DNA of 64,000 nucleotides from Chalara sp. BL73 (taxonomy: Eukaryota > Ascomycota > Leotiomycetes > Helotiales), in contig CAKJVC010000158.1 in the NCBI GenBank assembly GCA_918026815.1, forward strand, positions 1 through 64,000, written 5' to 3'. This document shows, in pieces, positions 1 to 10,770 of this stretch. The number at the start of each line of letters is the position of its first letter. Positions within the stretch are counted from its first letter, which is position 1. The notes below the pieces were generated by a model. That model made no database searches. It saw only the letters and a list, made by a program, of their open reading frames with translations, and was not told the origin of the DNA. Both the position numbers and the translations under genes were made by a program.

Positions 1-1073
1 GGAGAAGAAGGAATGAAACATATGGCAACTCGAACCTCTTCTCGACTTCGAAGCATTGATGGAAGGATTCTGGTGCAATTTTATTAATGCCAAGCTAATT
101 TCAAGCTTAATTTTAATGGCTTGGAATGTTGATCAGAACGATACCAATCCGTTCATGCAAGGTGTCGTTGGTGGTGGCTCTTCCTCTCTGGAGACAAAAC
201 TGAAGATGTTCACGCAAGCACGTAGACTTTGTGGCATGTTCAGACGGGACTGTTAGATCATCCACGTACCGTGCCGTCCCGCTTTAATGCATGGACCTTG
301 ATAACATGGACTTAAGTGGTTATAGATTAGGAGCTCGAACAATTCTTGGTTATGCTTTCATGGAATGATTATTGTGCGAAGAGACATGGTAGATTCAGGA
401 CATGGGGCCGCAATGCACACGCATCGCATGTACCTAGTTTAGGATCGTCAGCCCTTTGCAGATTAGGATCTCCGTTAACCATTCAATAAATTTTGGCAAG
501 TCTGAAGCGAGGGCACATTTTATGGAAGTGAACATCACTCGGCCCGGAGACCGTCTTGAAGTTGCTGGTTATGCTATGGAGACTTGATATGAGGATTGTA
601 CCAGAGGTATGTACTTGGTAGGGGAGGATCGCATTGGAACTGCATCATCTCATCAGAGGGCAGGTGGCTGATTTCGGTAAGAGAGGCGGTGTGTATAACA
701 TCCTAGGTGGAAATATCGGTGGCTATAAATAATGCTGCTGGCAGCTCGTTTGAGAGAAGGAGGGCGGCTGAGGTTTTCGGGGCTTGTGCTAAGGCAGCCT
801 CGACGTCTCCGCGATGAAGCGAGCGAATCATCAATGATCCGAGGGTCTACCTTGACTCGTTAGATCCAAAATTCGAACTTGGTGGAGATGATGACGAGTG
901 GGAGGGAAAGGCGGGAGGAATATGTGCCGGAATAGAGTAATGTTCACAAGCCAATCACAATCTAACGGATAATCGAAAATATGGCGGAGAAAACAGAACA
1001 GGCTCCAAGTGGTTGATGGGCCAACGGCTGACCGAATGGTACTCGCTAGCTTTGGTGTTGGCATACAAGGGTG
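1..1073. other. Gene-free left edge
   Basis: I see no convincing coding exon, RNA gene or repeat pair here. The short open frames on both strands have no family motif and no plausible splice partners. The stretch ends at the TA that begins the TIR element at 1074. Confidence 0.5.
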
Positions 1074-1489
1074 TATCATGAACGGGCTGGCCCCCTGGTC
1101 AGAACATCAAATATCATGAGAATTCACATCAAGACGCAACGCAAATGCTCCCATTTTCTTAGTAATTGTATCTAAAGAAAATGCAAATAATATGTAATTG
1201 ATTTCAACACTTTGTATGCCTTTTTTAGCATTAATAACAGCCTGAACTCTTTGTAGCTAGTGAGAATCTTGTAGAAAGTAGGATGTTAATACATTTTTCT
1301 TTTGCTTAATCGCTAGCTAGGAAAGCGATTCGAACCGCGAAAAGACTTGCGATTATAGTATTTACCAGGCATATTGTCTGCATTTGCTTTGGACACAATT
1401 ACTAACAAAATGGGAGTATTTGCGTTGCGTCTGGATGTGAATTCTCATATTTTTGATGTTCTGACCAGGGGGCCAGCCCGTTCATGATA
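1074..1489. mobile_element. Non-autonomous TIR element (MITE-like), ~107-bp inverted repeats
   Basis: Bases from 1074 to about 1183 reappear as the reverse complement at about 1381-1489 with only a handful of differences. Both ends begin TATCATGAACGGGCTGG read inward, and a TA sits at each tip, as expected for Tc1/mariner-type target sites. The ~200-bp centre has no coding frame. The element is therefore a 416-bp non-autonomous hairpin-forming element with unusually long arms. Its right tip lies 4 bp from the left tip of the Tc1/mariner element at 1494, so one probably inserted beside the other. The mobilising transposase is unknown, because the tips do not match those of its neighbour. Confidence 0.8.
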
Positions 1490-1493
1490 CCCC

Positions 1494-2847
1494 TACGAAA
1501 GGGGGTCGGAAGATATCAAGGACACCCCCATGCAAGGCGGTGAGTTTAATGCCACGCTGTTCTAGCACCTTCGCTCTCACAACACCGTCAATTATATAGC
1601 TTTTACAGCTTCATTACCCTTTAATCAATAGCTATGGGCTCCACCAAACGCAAAACAGCTCGCAAAGAGCACGGAACACCGCGGCGCGTACGTTTCTTGT
1701 CTTATATTGAAGAAGGCCACTCTCAAAAAGCAGCACGCCTAGCTAAAGTCCCTCGCACTACAGCACTAAAATGGCTTAATCTACGACCTTCTGATCGACA
1801 TACAGGCAAAACAAGGCATGGCAGAACTCCAATTATCTCAGACGTAAAAGTAGAAGAGATGATTCAGTGGATGACAGGCCATTTTAACCGGCGAGTAATG
1901 CCCTTGCAAGAAATTGCACGTTTACACGGAATTAAAGCTTGCAATGACACAATTCTAGCTGCTTTTGCTCGTTACGGATATCACCACCATGTCCCTGATT
2001 GTAAGCCTTTTCTCTCAGAAGCTTCAAAACGAAAACGGTGGACCTTCTCAATTGCGAACTGGGACCGGCCAAAAGAGTATTGGCGTAAAGGCCTTTATTA
2101 CGACGAGACAACTATCCAATCTAATATGCGACGACGACTTAGGATCCTTCGTAAAAGAGAGAGCGACAACGGCTTGATTGTATCCAATTCAAGTTTACAA
2201 GTGGGCGGACGTCTTTACATTGCGCAGCCGCAATTGGGTATAACTTCAAGAGCAAGCTTGTGTTTCTATCAACAGAAGGAGAAGGAAAAGGCTTTACACA
2301 AAAGAAATACGAGGACCAAGTTTTGCGGGGGCTTTTAAAGGATATCTGTATAGATAAATATAATCAAAAGCAAAGTGTTGGAGCCTTTTGCTTAGACGAA
2401 GACTATTTTGTAGTCGAAGATGGGAGTAGGGTTCACGGGAAAAGAGATACAAAGAAGAATCAGGGTTTTGTGTCCAATAAAGCACGGGTGGAATGCTTTA
2501 TATACTCGATTGATTGGCCTCCTTCGTCACCAGATTTAAATCCAATTGAGAATATGTGGAGGATTTTAAAGCAAAAGCTCCGGAATAGGAAACCATTAGG
2601 TGGCTGGTCCTTAAAGGGGAGCTTCAGGAAGCAGTTCTTGATATTTGGGATAATGAAATTACAGTGGAGGACTTTAATAAGTATATAGACTCCCTTCCAG
2701 AGCGTCTTACAAAGGTCAGGTTCCGGAAAGGTGGACAAACTCATTGGTAGAGCATTAAAGCAGCATATAAATCATACTTATTTTGGATGTCTTGGCAATG
2801 GCAGAATACATGGGGTTGTCCTTGATATCTTCCGACCCCCTTTCGTA
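1494..2847 (+). mobile_element. Tc1/mariner-type transposon with 39-bp TIRs
   Basis: Bases 1494-1532 are the reverse complement of 2809-2847 with one mismatch (38/39). Both ends start TACGAAAGGGGGTCGGAAG, with the leading TA matching the TA target duplication of the Tc1/mariner superfamily. The 1354-bp length and a single transposase reading frame inside are typical of fungal members. The transposase is frameshifted, so this copy cannot move itself, but the near-perfect TIRs suggest it is not very old. Confidence 0.9.
1634..2750 (+). pseudogene. Tc1/mariner transposase, frameshifted
   Basis: A DDE transposase that would cut and paste the surrounding TIR element. The N-terminal third (frame from ATG 1634) has a helix-turn-helix region, with SQKAARLAKVPRTTALKWL near residue 35. 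The catalytic domain follows: a first acidic motif YYDETT near 2098-2115, a second motif EDGSRVHGKR in the next frame, and the family signature SPDLNPIENMW near 2530-2562. The reading frame is broken twice, at roughly 2215-2235 and roughly 2595-2625, and continues in a third frame to a stop ending at 2750. No single frame spans the protein and the breaks are too tight for introns, so the gene is dead. Confidence 0.85.
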
Positions 2848-3403
2848 CATGGGCCACTAGGCAATAATGTGCCGAGATCGTTCGCGTCATCGCAGGGTAT
2901 AAATGCCTCTTTTTACTGAATATTGGCGTATAGTGGCTTGCACCGTATATGGCTGAGTGATTATTGGTGATTCGCATAAGGTAGATGGCGTGGTGGGTGG
3001 GTGGTGCATGTGGAATTCGAGTACTGGTGGCTTCTATTTTTGATGGAACAAGATGTTCCTTAGGTGCCAAGTTGCCAAGCCACTCGCACAGACTACGTAA
3101 AGAGGAGACCCTGATGTTGAGACTTAGGGCGGCAGGGCGGGAACAATCTTAATGCAATGTAACACCAGCTCTCCCCTAGACTGGAAGGTTGAAGAAAGAA
3201 GAATGCTTAGCATGCGCGCCATCATTTCCTAAAAGAGGAGAATCCTGTTTCCCAGGAGGGCGATGAGGATCAGCTCCATCTTGGGATGGGAGATAGTTCG
3301 GCCGGGGCCATGGCTCCAAGCTTGAGCCAGCTGCATCCACCAATAAAAATGCTGGTTGCGTTAAACTTGGCCATTCGGTGTTGAGAACAGAAGCTTTCTG
3401 TAG
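2848..3403. other. Spacer between transposable elements
   Basis: About 550 bp between the Tc1/mariner element and the first 265-bp inverted element. I see no gene, no splice-linked exons and no repeat. Confidence 0.4.
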
Positions 3404-3668
3404 TACTTCGTACATGCCGCAATATTCCAGCTTTTTCCGTCGGTGCACGCTTAGGCTTGGCACTGGTACTTTTAAGAATTTGTTAGTATTTTGCATAGAT
3501 TTTTGTCATTATAAACATTGAAATACGCCCAGTACTATTTTATTTAATACAGATGATTATTAAAGCATCAGTACCTTATATATTCTCTAGTTTGTTGAGG
3601 GCTTGCAAAGAATTTTCGGGGTGACGCACGGACGTAAAAGGCTGAAATATTACAACATGTACGAAGTA
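3404..3668 (+). mobile_element. 265-bp TIR element, copy A
   Basis: The element starts TACTTCGTACATG and ends with the reverse complement CATGTACGAAGTA. The two ends match imperfectly over about 45-50 bp, mostly with C/T differences. It is non-coding and AT-rich inside. By eye it is identical over its whole length to the reverse complement of 4206-4470. The form is that of a MITE with TA at both tips. Confidence 0.8.
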
Positions 3669-4205
3669 ACACTCATCCTCCAAAAGAACAGTGTAGCGTG
3701 GTACTGCTGCCCCACCGACTCCTTTTCTCTAGAATCCTGCCTTTTTCCCCGCCACCAATTTGGAGATTGACTCCTAGTATATGCCTGCTGCTATTCTTTG
3801 TGGACCTTTCCAGAACATTGATTATTAGCAAACCTACCAATGATCAGGATTTTAGTGGGGCTCCAGTACGAGATTATCGTCGGAATGAGTACGCTTTATG
3901 GGCATAAAGGTACGTAGGCAGTATGCACGTAAGACTAAACTGAATATGAGCTACTACATGTTCTCCTAACGCAGTATACGAAAATTCGTTCTCATTACGT
4001 GGCAGGGCAGCGCTATCTACAAGTGAAATAGGCATGCGCCGTGTCAAGTTGACTAGCTTACGAGCCAACCTATGCTTACTGCGCAGTGACGGACTTAGCG
4101 TTGTTTACAGATAAGCATGCAACGATATTTTCTTCTGGCCCGGTAGTCGAGTGCAGACAAGCGAGAATCATGTTGCAGGACGGGCGACTAACATCTCTTC
4201 CAGCG
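3669..4205. other. 537-bp spacer between two perfect inverted copies
   Basis: This segment separates the two 265-bp inverted copies. It has only short open frames without recognisable motifs. If the two copies are arms of one fold-back element, this is its loop. If they are two MITE insertions, it is ordinary flanking DNA. Confidence 0.5.
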
Positions 4206-4470
4206 TACTTCGTACATGTTGTAATATTTCAGCCTTTTACGTCCGTGCGTCACCCCGAAAATTCTTTGCAAGCCCTCAACAAACTAGAGAATATATAAGG
4301 TACTGATGCTTTAATAATCATCTGTATTAAATAAAATAGTACTGGGCGTATTTCAATGTTTATAATGACAAAAATCTATGCAAAATACTAACAAATTCTT
4401 AAAAGTACCAGTGCCAAGCCTAAGCGTGCACCGACGGAAAAAGCTGGAATATTGCGGCATGTACGAAGTA
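4206..4470 (-). mobile_element. 265-bp TIR element, copy B (inverted)
   Basis: This is the reverse-complement twin of 3404-3668, with the same length, the same TACTTCGTACATG tip and no difference I can find. Perfect identity between non-coding copies only 537 bp apart implies recent duplication, recent insertion of the same element twice, or gene conversion. The pair could extrude as a long hairpin. Confidence 0.8.
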
Positions 4471-5284
4471 TATGCCTTGTTTCCAGGAGCTTAAATGGAC
4501 GGAATATCCCGCCCTTTGATAAGAGCTAGGAGCCTGGATAAGACAAAACGGTTGCTAGAGCGATCATAGCGTCGGTATTAAACGGTTTGCGGGACCGGGT
4601 AGACTCCTTGGCTTGGCAATCATTGGCATGCTGCACCGGAGGCAACGTCCCGACACGCAGATGGAAAACATCTAGAGATTTAAAGACTGGGCATTCTGGC
4701 AATTGAAATAAATGCCAATGAGGTCTTTACATATTCTTGCGGTATAAAGTGATCGCTGTGAGAGAGGAATGCTGTTAGGGCTGGCTGAAATATACATGCT
4801 TATGCTAGAGGGCTTGTTCTGTGAATTTTATTCAGAAGCGCCGAACAAATCGGGTGGGCCAAGTCAGATATGTAGCTCCTAGCTCGGGGTGACTCTTGTG
4901 CCGCGGCAGGCGGTTCGAGGCTATAAACCTTAAAACAAATCGATCTAGACGCACCCGGAAAATTTTTAATCGATGGTGTGATCGCTGTAAGAGGTGCATT
5001 TCCCCGGGGTGGTCTACGATAATTGGCCGGTTCGCGATGCCTGTAGCACGCAAGACTTATCAAGTCGAAACGATGTAAATAAGCTGACTAGATATAATAA
5101 TTAAGCCGCATTTAGGACCCTGCACAGTTTCTTACAAACTTAAAGCAAACCTCTTTATATTCAGGATTGGCCTCAGAGCTCCCTAGAAAACGTGTAAAGG
5201 CCAATTTATCTTCAATCTTGAAACTTTGTGCTGTCCTCTAACACTTCTACCCTGCCACTACCAACAACATACATTCAACTCATC
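4471..5284. other. Intergenic region upstream of AflR-like gene
   Basis: About 800 bp with no supported gene. It would contain the promoter of the downstream regulator, but I cannot identify a clear core element. Confidence 0.4.
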
Positions 5285-6703
5285 ATGACCACGATACACT
5301 CTCCTCAACAACTGCCCACACCGACTTCTTCCTCGACAAGCCGGCGTAACACTACTGCTCCGGCAGCTCCAAAACTTCGGGACAGCTGTCATGCCTGTGC
5401 ATTATCTAAGTTAAAGTGCTATAAGGAGAAGCCTACTTGCTCCCGTTGCGCAAAGCGCGGCATTACCTGCGAGTACGTTGCAACAAAGCGTGGCGGGCGG
5501 AAACACAGCAACAGAGCAAGCATAAATGATGCCACCAAGACGGCTCCAGCAACTACCACAGCTACCCAAACAACAAACGATGTAATCCAATCTCTGCCAC
5601 CGTTAGGCGGCTGGTTCACGAAGTCAGGAACAGAGCCCTTACCTTCACCAGGAATACAGTCCTCTCCTAGATCAACACTCTCAAATACCTCCCTAGTTTC
5701 TTTCAAAATCATGGTCTCTCACCCTCAGATCAGACCCTTAGTTCCACTGTCACAATGTCCACAGATTTGGATGAGTTCTTCGCCTCACCTATATCTTTTT
5801 CAATGCCAGATACCTCGGATACGGATATCCTCGGGCAGGATGACTTCTTTTCTGCGGGAATGGATAGCCATGGCAATGGATCAGAAAGCCTCTTCGATGG
5901 ATTTCCCATATTTGATGATACCCTCAAATTCGAGGCAGTTTCTGATCTTCTGTCTTTCCACAATACAGCACCGCGCTCACCTCCAAATAGTAGGCAATCG
6001 CCTGCCGCTGAGAACATGCAAAGTTATCAACCCTCGCGAACACTAGAGTCTTCCTGCTTTTGCCTGGTGCGGGCGCTCGGGCTGATGAAGCAGCTCTTTC
6101 CCAATCCTTCAAACTCGAAAAATGGTGATGAGAGGACCTCTATCCGGACGATCCAAGCCGTGATTCAGAAGAATGAGCATACGATTGAAGCAATCAGCCT
6201 AATGCTGCAGTGTCCATGCTCGCAGGATAGCTACCTCCTCGCCATCATGTCCCTCATTGTATTTAAGGTGCTTGGTTGGTACGCCGCTGCCGCACGAAGG
6301 AAACCATCAAATCGCGACGACAGGACTGCCAGTGGCCTGCAGAGTCCAATATCTACACATGCAAGACACGCCTCCCATGCTGAGCAAGTGTTCCAGATAC
6401 CCGCCGCCGTGGGCAGCTACCCCTCGACGGAGAAGATTCTACGCGCATGGCGGCGCAGCTTTGTACTCAGAGAAGCTCCACCACGTACAGCGTCTGGTCA
6501 GCCTACTCTCTACGAAGCTGAAGCTACAGTCAGCAAAGAACAATGGTGGCGCCGACACGCCTAACAGCCTAGGGTATGACAATTCGGAAATAGAGCCGGC
6601 GCTACCATTGTCAGCTGCGATGCTGGACCAACTGGAGAGTGATACGCGGAAACGGCTGAGAGGGCTCTCATTGGACATTGTTGAATGCTTAAGGAGAGAG
6701 TAG
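5285..6703 (+). pseudogene. AflR-type Zn2Cys6 regulator, frameshifted
   Basis: From ATG 5285 the first frame encodes a fungal Zn(II)2Cys6 DNA-binding domain with exact spacing (CHAC-x6-C-x6-C-SR-C-x6-C, bases ~5388-5472). A basic KRGG linker follows, as in AflR-type regulators of aromatic polyketide clusters. The regulatory domain continues in other frames: LDEFFASP from 5755, the CPCSQDSYLLAIMSLIVFK block near 6210, the LDGEDSTRMAAQL block near 6423-6460 in a third frame, and SEKLHHVQRLVSLL near 6466 back in the first frame, ending at 6703. The shifts near 6420 and 6460 are too close together to be introns. A third lies between about 5669 and 5755. The regulator is therefore almost certainly inactive unless the sequence contains errors. 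The target cluster is unknown, but an SDR stub of matching type lies 1.1 kb downstream. Confidence 0.75.
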
Positions 6704-7730
6704 TGGAGTTTGATGGGACTTTTGCAATTAAAGTTTGGTCGGGCGTAACGAGGTTGATTTAAGGTTAAATCACAGGCTGGGTTCGTTCAAATGGACGAGG
6801 CGAAACAGGCTAGACAAGTGCGTCGCTTAGAGCCTTTCTTTAGACTTGTGAGTCTTGTAATTAATAACGACGGTTTGAGCTAGGTCACTAGCTCACCTAC
6901 AATTAGAGAAGATGTTTAGATGTGTCTTTCTGAGCATTGGTCTACCCTTTTCTTTTCAACTTTAAAAACTTTAATTTTTATTTATGGTGTGTACCGCTTT
7001 TCAGCAGGATGCCGTGAAGTAAGCATCCTAATTAATGCTACGACCAACCGTCTAAGCCATGTCTTCCCCATTGCCCTTGACAACGGTTATTCTTTGATTT
7101 CAGGCACTCAGGACTTCAATGTTTCTTGACATGAAAGTTTGAGGTTTGAAACCTTACGAGAACCAACAAGTATCTGTTTAAGATCTAATTTTGGAAGCAT
7201 TGATTTAATCTAGAGCCTAGAAATCTTAACAGGGTTTACTTCCTGTAAGCTGACAACTTGGCACTCGACCAGCAAAGAATGAGATGCTCGGCAGATTGTT
7301 TGAGTTTCTTAATGAGAATATAAATAATTGAAATACAAAAGCATCTCGGTGAAATTCAAGAGACTAGGCTTTGTCAACTCAACCAGAGTTTGCTCGACAG
7401 ACCGAAGAAGTGGGTTTATTCTATTCATTTCAGAATGCAAGTGGTTCGTGCAACTGCGGACTCTTTCCAAGGATTTTACATCCTCAATATTTGCCTCTCT
7501 GTTGCGGTACAAAGGCTGCGCTCAATACACCCCGTGAACTCAGGTCTGAATTTTCAGACATTTGCATAGGTTTCACCATTTGATTCCGATATGCAAAGGA
7601 GCGGTCATCGGCAGCCTCATCTCGCTCCTTCGCTCTTTCGGGCTCGGGTACGGGGAGGGGGATTGTGCCTTGCATAGTAGGCCGATTAAATGGATCCGTC
7701 TATAGCTAGCTATGACATAATACTTACAGC
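6704..7730. other. Intergenic region between AflR-like and SDR remnants
   Basis: About 1 kb without a recognisable exon. Several AT-rich patches occur. Nothing here can be assigned to the missing part of either neighbour. Confidence 0.4.
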
Positions 7731-7746
7731 TTATATATACTTTATG
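7731..7746 (+). promoter_or_regulatory. TATA-like element of the SDR remnant
   Basis: The sequence CTTATATATACTTTATG lies about 95-110 bp upstream of the SDR start codon at 7839. An A-rich CAACAAAATG start context follows, typical of a fungal core promoter. This suggests that the stub kept its own 5' region when the 3' part was lost. Confidence 0.4.
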
Positions 7747-7838
7747 TTCTTCACCTAAAGCGAGTCAACAAAGCTACAGGTTCCTAGATCTCATTGTAAC
7801 CCTGCATCCAAGTACTAACAACACCCCGAAGCAACAAA

Positions 7839-7965
7839 ATGACTGCTCCATATGTTCCTGGCCGCCTTGATGGCAAAGTGGCACTCGTCACCGGATCAGG
7901 ACGCGGTATTGGTGCAGCAATTGCCATTGAGCTTGGCCGTCGTGGCGCAAAGTCGTCATTAACTA
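7839..7965 (+). pseudogene. 5' stub of a tetrahydroxynaphthalene/versicolorin-reductase-like SDR
   Basis: The ATG at 7839 opens a short-chain dehydrogenase N-terminus. It reads [20 protein letters not shown], including the TGxxxGIG NADPH-binding turn, and runs on to LGRRGAK. This start resembles the naphthol reductases of DHN-melanin synthesis and the versicolorin reductases of the aflatoxin pathway (from knowledge of the family). After codon 38 one base is missing, so the expected VVINY follows out of frame. All similarity then stops at 7965, where a hAT-type terminus CAGTG begins. About 85% of the enzyme, including the YxxxK catalytic motif, is absent from the window. It is clearly dead. 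Confidence 0.8.
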
Positions 7966-9923
7966 CAGTGATCGCAGTAGTATTATCACGATATATTGAC
8001 CCCTAAAATCGAATACTATACCCCACGCAATATGAGATTTGAAATTTGCATACGTATCACAGCAAAATTTGCAATCTTATATTATATCATACTATACTAT
8101 GGTATACCATGATATTGACCTTAATGAAGCTATTCCCAATTAGTAATACGTAATAAACTATCTCGAGAACTCACCTAGATTTGCTCTACTAATACTCCTT
8201 GATTCTCTGTAAGCTCTTCATAACTAAAGCTATCACCACCCATCCACTGTTTGAGCTGTTCTAAAGAAGCTACAGTTCTCATATTAAGGCGATTACGTCG
8301 ATCCGTAATAGTTAGTTTTGCGCTGGAGAACGCTCTTTCAGCGTCGGTCGACATCGCAGGTATTCCTAGAATATCAAGAGCCATTTGTGATAGATCTGGC
8401 CATTGATTCCGGTGCGCTAACCACCAAGATCGAAGGTCGAAGCTATCTCCAAAGGCTACCTGGTGGATAGGAAAAGAAAGGTAATTCTGTAGCTCGTCAT
8501 CCTGAGCTCGATATCGTGATCGACGGCGCTTTTGTAAATGAGCTAAAAACGCGTTTTGAGAAAGTTCCTCGACGTCAGGAACGCTAGAGGCTGTAGACCT
8601 AGGGCGAGAAGCTATTGATTATTGATTAACAGCAATTTTATATTGAAATCATCAAATACTTACTTTTATCTTTGTATTCCACTCTCCAATATTCCTCTAT
8701 TCTGTCTTTTATAGAAACCAACCATTCCGGCTGGTGAGCCCAAGCTTCCTCAAAATAAGCCCACTTTTGAGTAGGATCTAATACAACACCAAGAACGTAG
8801 GCTGGGGATTCATCCGTAAGAGTGTAATACTTATTAAGCTTCTCCCAGCCAGAGTTGATCGACGCTGAAAGGAAAGCGTTATCCTTATAGCGTTCTTTGC
8901 CGTTCTCAAAACACTCCATCACGAACTCCAAATTAGGTAGCCATCTCTCGATAGTACCCTTATGTGATTCCGTAAATAGAGTAGCATCTTCGAGAGGCTG
9001 AAGGAACTCTACAATACGCTCTAATTCAACGTAATCGTTGCTGGTAAGTCGATCAGGAAAAGAAATCGCGCCAGGATGCTTTTTGTAGAACTTGGGCAAA
9101 GCATCGCGAATACAAGGTGATAGAATCGATTTGATCGTTCTTAAGAGAGAGTGCCACCTAAATAAAGATAGAGCTAATTAGTAAAGCTTGTACTAGCAGC
9201 ACAAAAACAACTGTAAGGCAAATACTTACCTTGTAACGTTATCACGGCAAATCACCCACCCTCTAGATATTGCCCTAAATTGCTGAAGGCGTTCAGGAGA
9301 ACGAGCTATTAAATTAGCGTTATTGTGAGCTTTTCCAATAGGCCCATGTCTCCTCCATTCCTGTAGTTCCTCTTCTTTGAGGATATCCCAACAAGCATCT
9401 TTGCAGGAGCGAGTATTTCGTCGATAGAATCGCCAGAGGCGGTTTGAAGGCTTTGCTAGCTAAATTGATAACGTGACCCTGACAGCGAATTCGATGAGTA
9501 TCAGGGTCCCAATCTTTGCTATATTTCTCTTGAATAACTGCGGAAGTTAGTAGGAAAGCCTATTATTTTGCAGAAAGGATACAGCGTTATTAAAACTCTT
9601 ACTGTCGCTCATTTCGCGCATCATAGTATCCATCGAAGAAGCGTTGTCAGTAACCACAAAACCTAGCCCATAAGGGCTTTTAAATACTCCCCATGACTCT
9701 AATTGATTGATAACGTGTTGAGCAAGATTTTGGCCTGTATGAGCACCAATTATCTCATCCAAACTAAGGAGAATGCGGTCGTATTTGCCGTCGAAAATGC
9801 CCTAGCAAATGATGACCAAAGTGGGTATGCCGTTGGGTGACGACCACGCGTCAGTTGTAATATGAATCTTTGACTGACAACGAGCGATTCTTTTTAATTG
9901 AACTTCGCTTTGAACATCTAAAG
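7966..9923 (-). mobile_element. hAT transposon, interrupted by a pogo-like insertion
   Basis: The element begins CAGTGATCGCAG directly after the SDR stub, a typical hAT terminus. It carries a decayed hAT transposase on the minus strand. On its other side the hAT coding sequence stops at 9923, where a pogo-type terminus starts. I could not find the distal hAT end, nor a second copy of the 8-bp TTAACTAC that precedes the CAGTG, so the far side is deleted or too diverged. Confidence 0.75.
8175..9923 (-). pseudogene. hAT-family transposase, decayed and 5'-truncated
   Basis: On the minus strand from 9923 the conserved hAT blocks appear in order. First is IHITTDAWSSPNG (first catalytic Asp, near 9830-9870). 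Then comes GFVVTDNASSMD (second Asp, near 9640-9680). A central domain follows at 9099-8638, and the C-terminal dimerisation segment MSTDAERAFSSAKLT is near 8310-8360, ending at 8175. The pieces lie in different frames with stops between them, for example around 9100-9550. The N-terminal BED zinc finger is missing because the pogo-like element sits there. Confidence 0.8.
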
Positions 9924-10770
9924 TACAGTCAAACCTGGTTATATCGGAACTCTTTATATCGGAAACCTCTATATATCGGAAGGATGGCCCGGAACGCACA
10001 ATTTTTGGCTGTAAATATCGGAATCCTGTTTATTTCGGGATCGGAATGAAGTACAAAAAATTTGGGTGGGTTCCGATATAAAATTGCGGTAGAGCCAAGT
10101 ACTTAATTCGGGATTAGCAAATATTTGTATAAATAGGAGCTTTCGAATACTGTGTTTTGACTTCTCTTCATTCTTTTTTCAACCTTTATTAAGATGCCTT
10201 TTCGTCGAAATCGTGTAATTATTCCTTAAAAGCGCTTAGTTGAACCACAACTGAAAAGCAAAAAACTGCGCTATAGTTTTTCAAATGAAGAGAAATACAG
10301 CTTACGTGCGTAGTATTTTGATTCAAAATACTCCGGAAACGGGCTTTACGGCAGCAAAACCCTTAAAGATTGTGGTATGTAGTAGCAAAAAAGTACGGGT
10401 AGTATTTGCTTTTATCCAGCGCTTCAGATTATATATCTGACAAATACAAGTTCCTTAATGATTCGACTATAAAAAAAAGAATAAAAAAGCTCGTAAACGT
10501 TCTGGAAAATGGCCTGTATTAAAGGATTGCTTATACGAGTAGCAGCAAAAGTTCGAAAGTGCTAAAGGTCATTTGACAGGTGAAATACTGCGGAAAAAAG
10601 CGACGGAATTTTAAAGCAAATTAGCTGAGTATCAAAATAAGAACTTAGTTTACCGATTAGCAACTTTTACTAGTAATTTGTTAGGGAAAACTTGCCCAAA
10701 ATGGACTAATAGCTAGTTGGAAAGCTTTAAGCTACGCCACTAAATTAAGCAGCATAGTGGCCAGTAATGA
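9924..10770 (+). mobile_element. Pogo/Tigger-like transposon fragment with premature stops
   Basis: It starts TACAGTCAAACCTGGTTATA, a pogo/Tigger-type terminus. The subterminal zone repeats TATATCGGAA several times up to about 10020, and an inverted TTCCGATATA follows near 10072. From ATG 10194 there is a CENP-B/pogo N-terminal DNA-binding region in scattered frames: GHLTGEILRKKATEF near 10565-10610 and LESFKLRH near 10720-10740. Several stops fall where a Trp or Gln is expected (GAG-TAG-CAG, AGC-TAG-TTG), consistent with C-to-T or G-to-A changes. The DDE catalytic part and right terminus are absent, so the copy is truncated. Confidence 0.65.

Noticed and set aside
1326..1336. tRNA B-box-like GGTTCGAATCG on the minus strand
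   Set aside because: There is no A-box at the right distance and no cloverleaf. It lies in the centre of the 416-bp TIR element and is probably chance.
4896..5078. Short plus-strand frame with clustered cysteines (WCDRCKRC)
   Set aside because: Too short, only one Cys cluster, no domain around it, and the opposite strand is also open.
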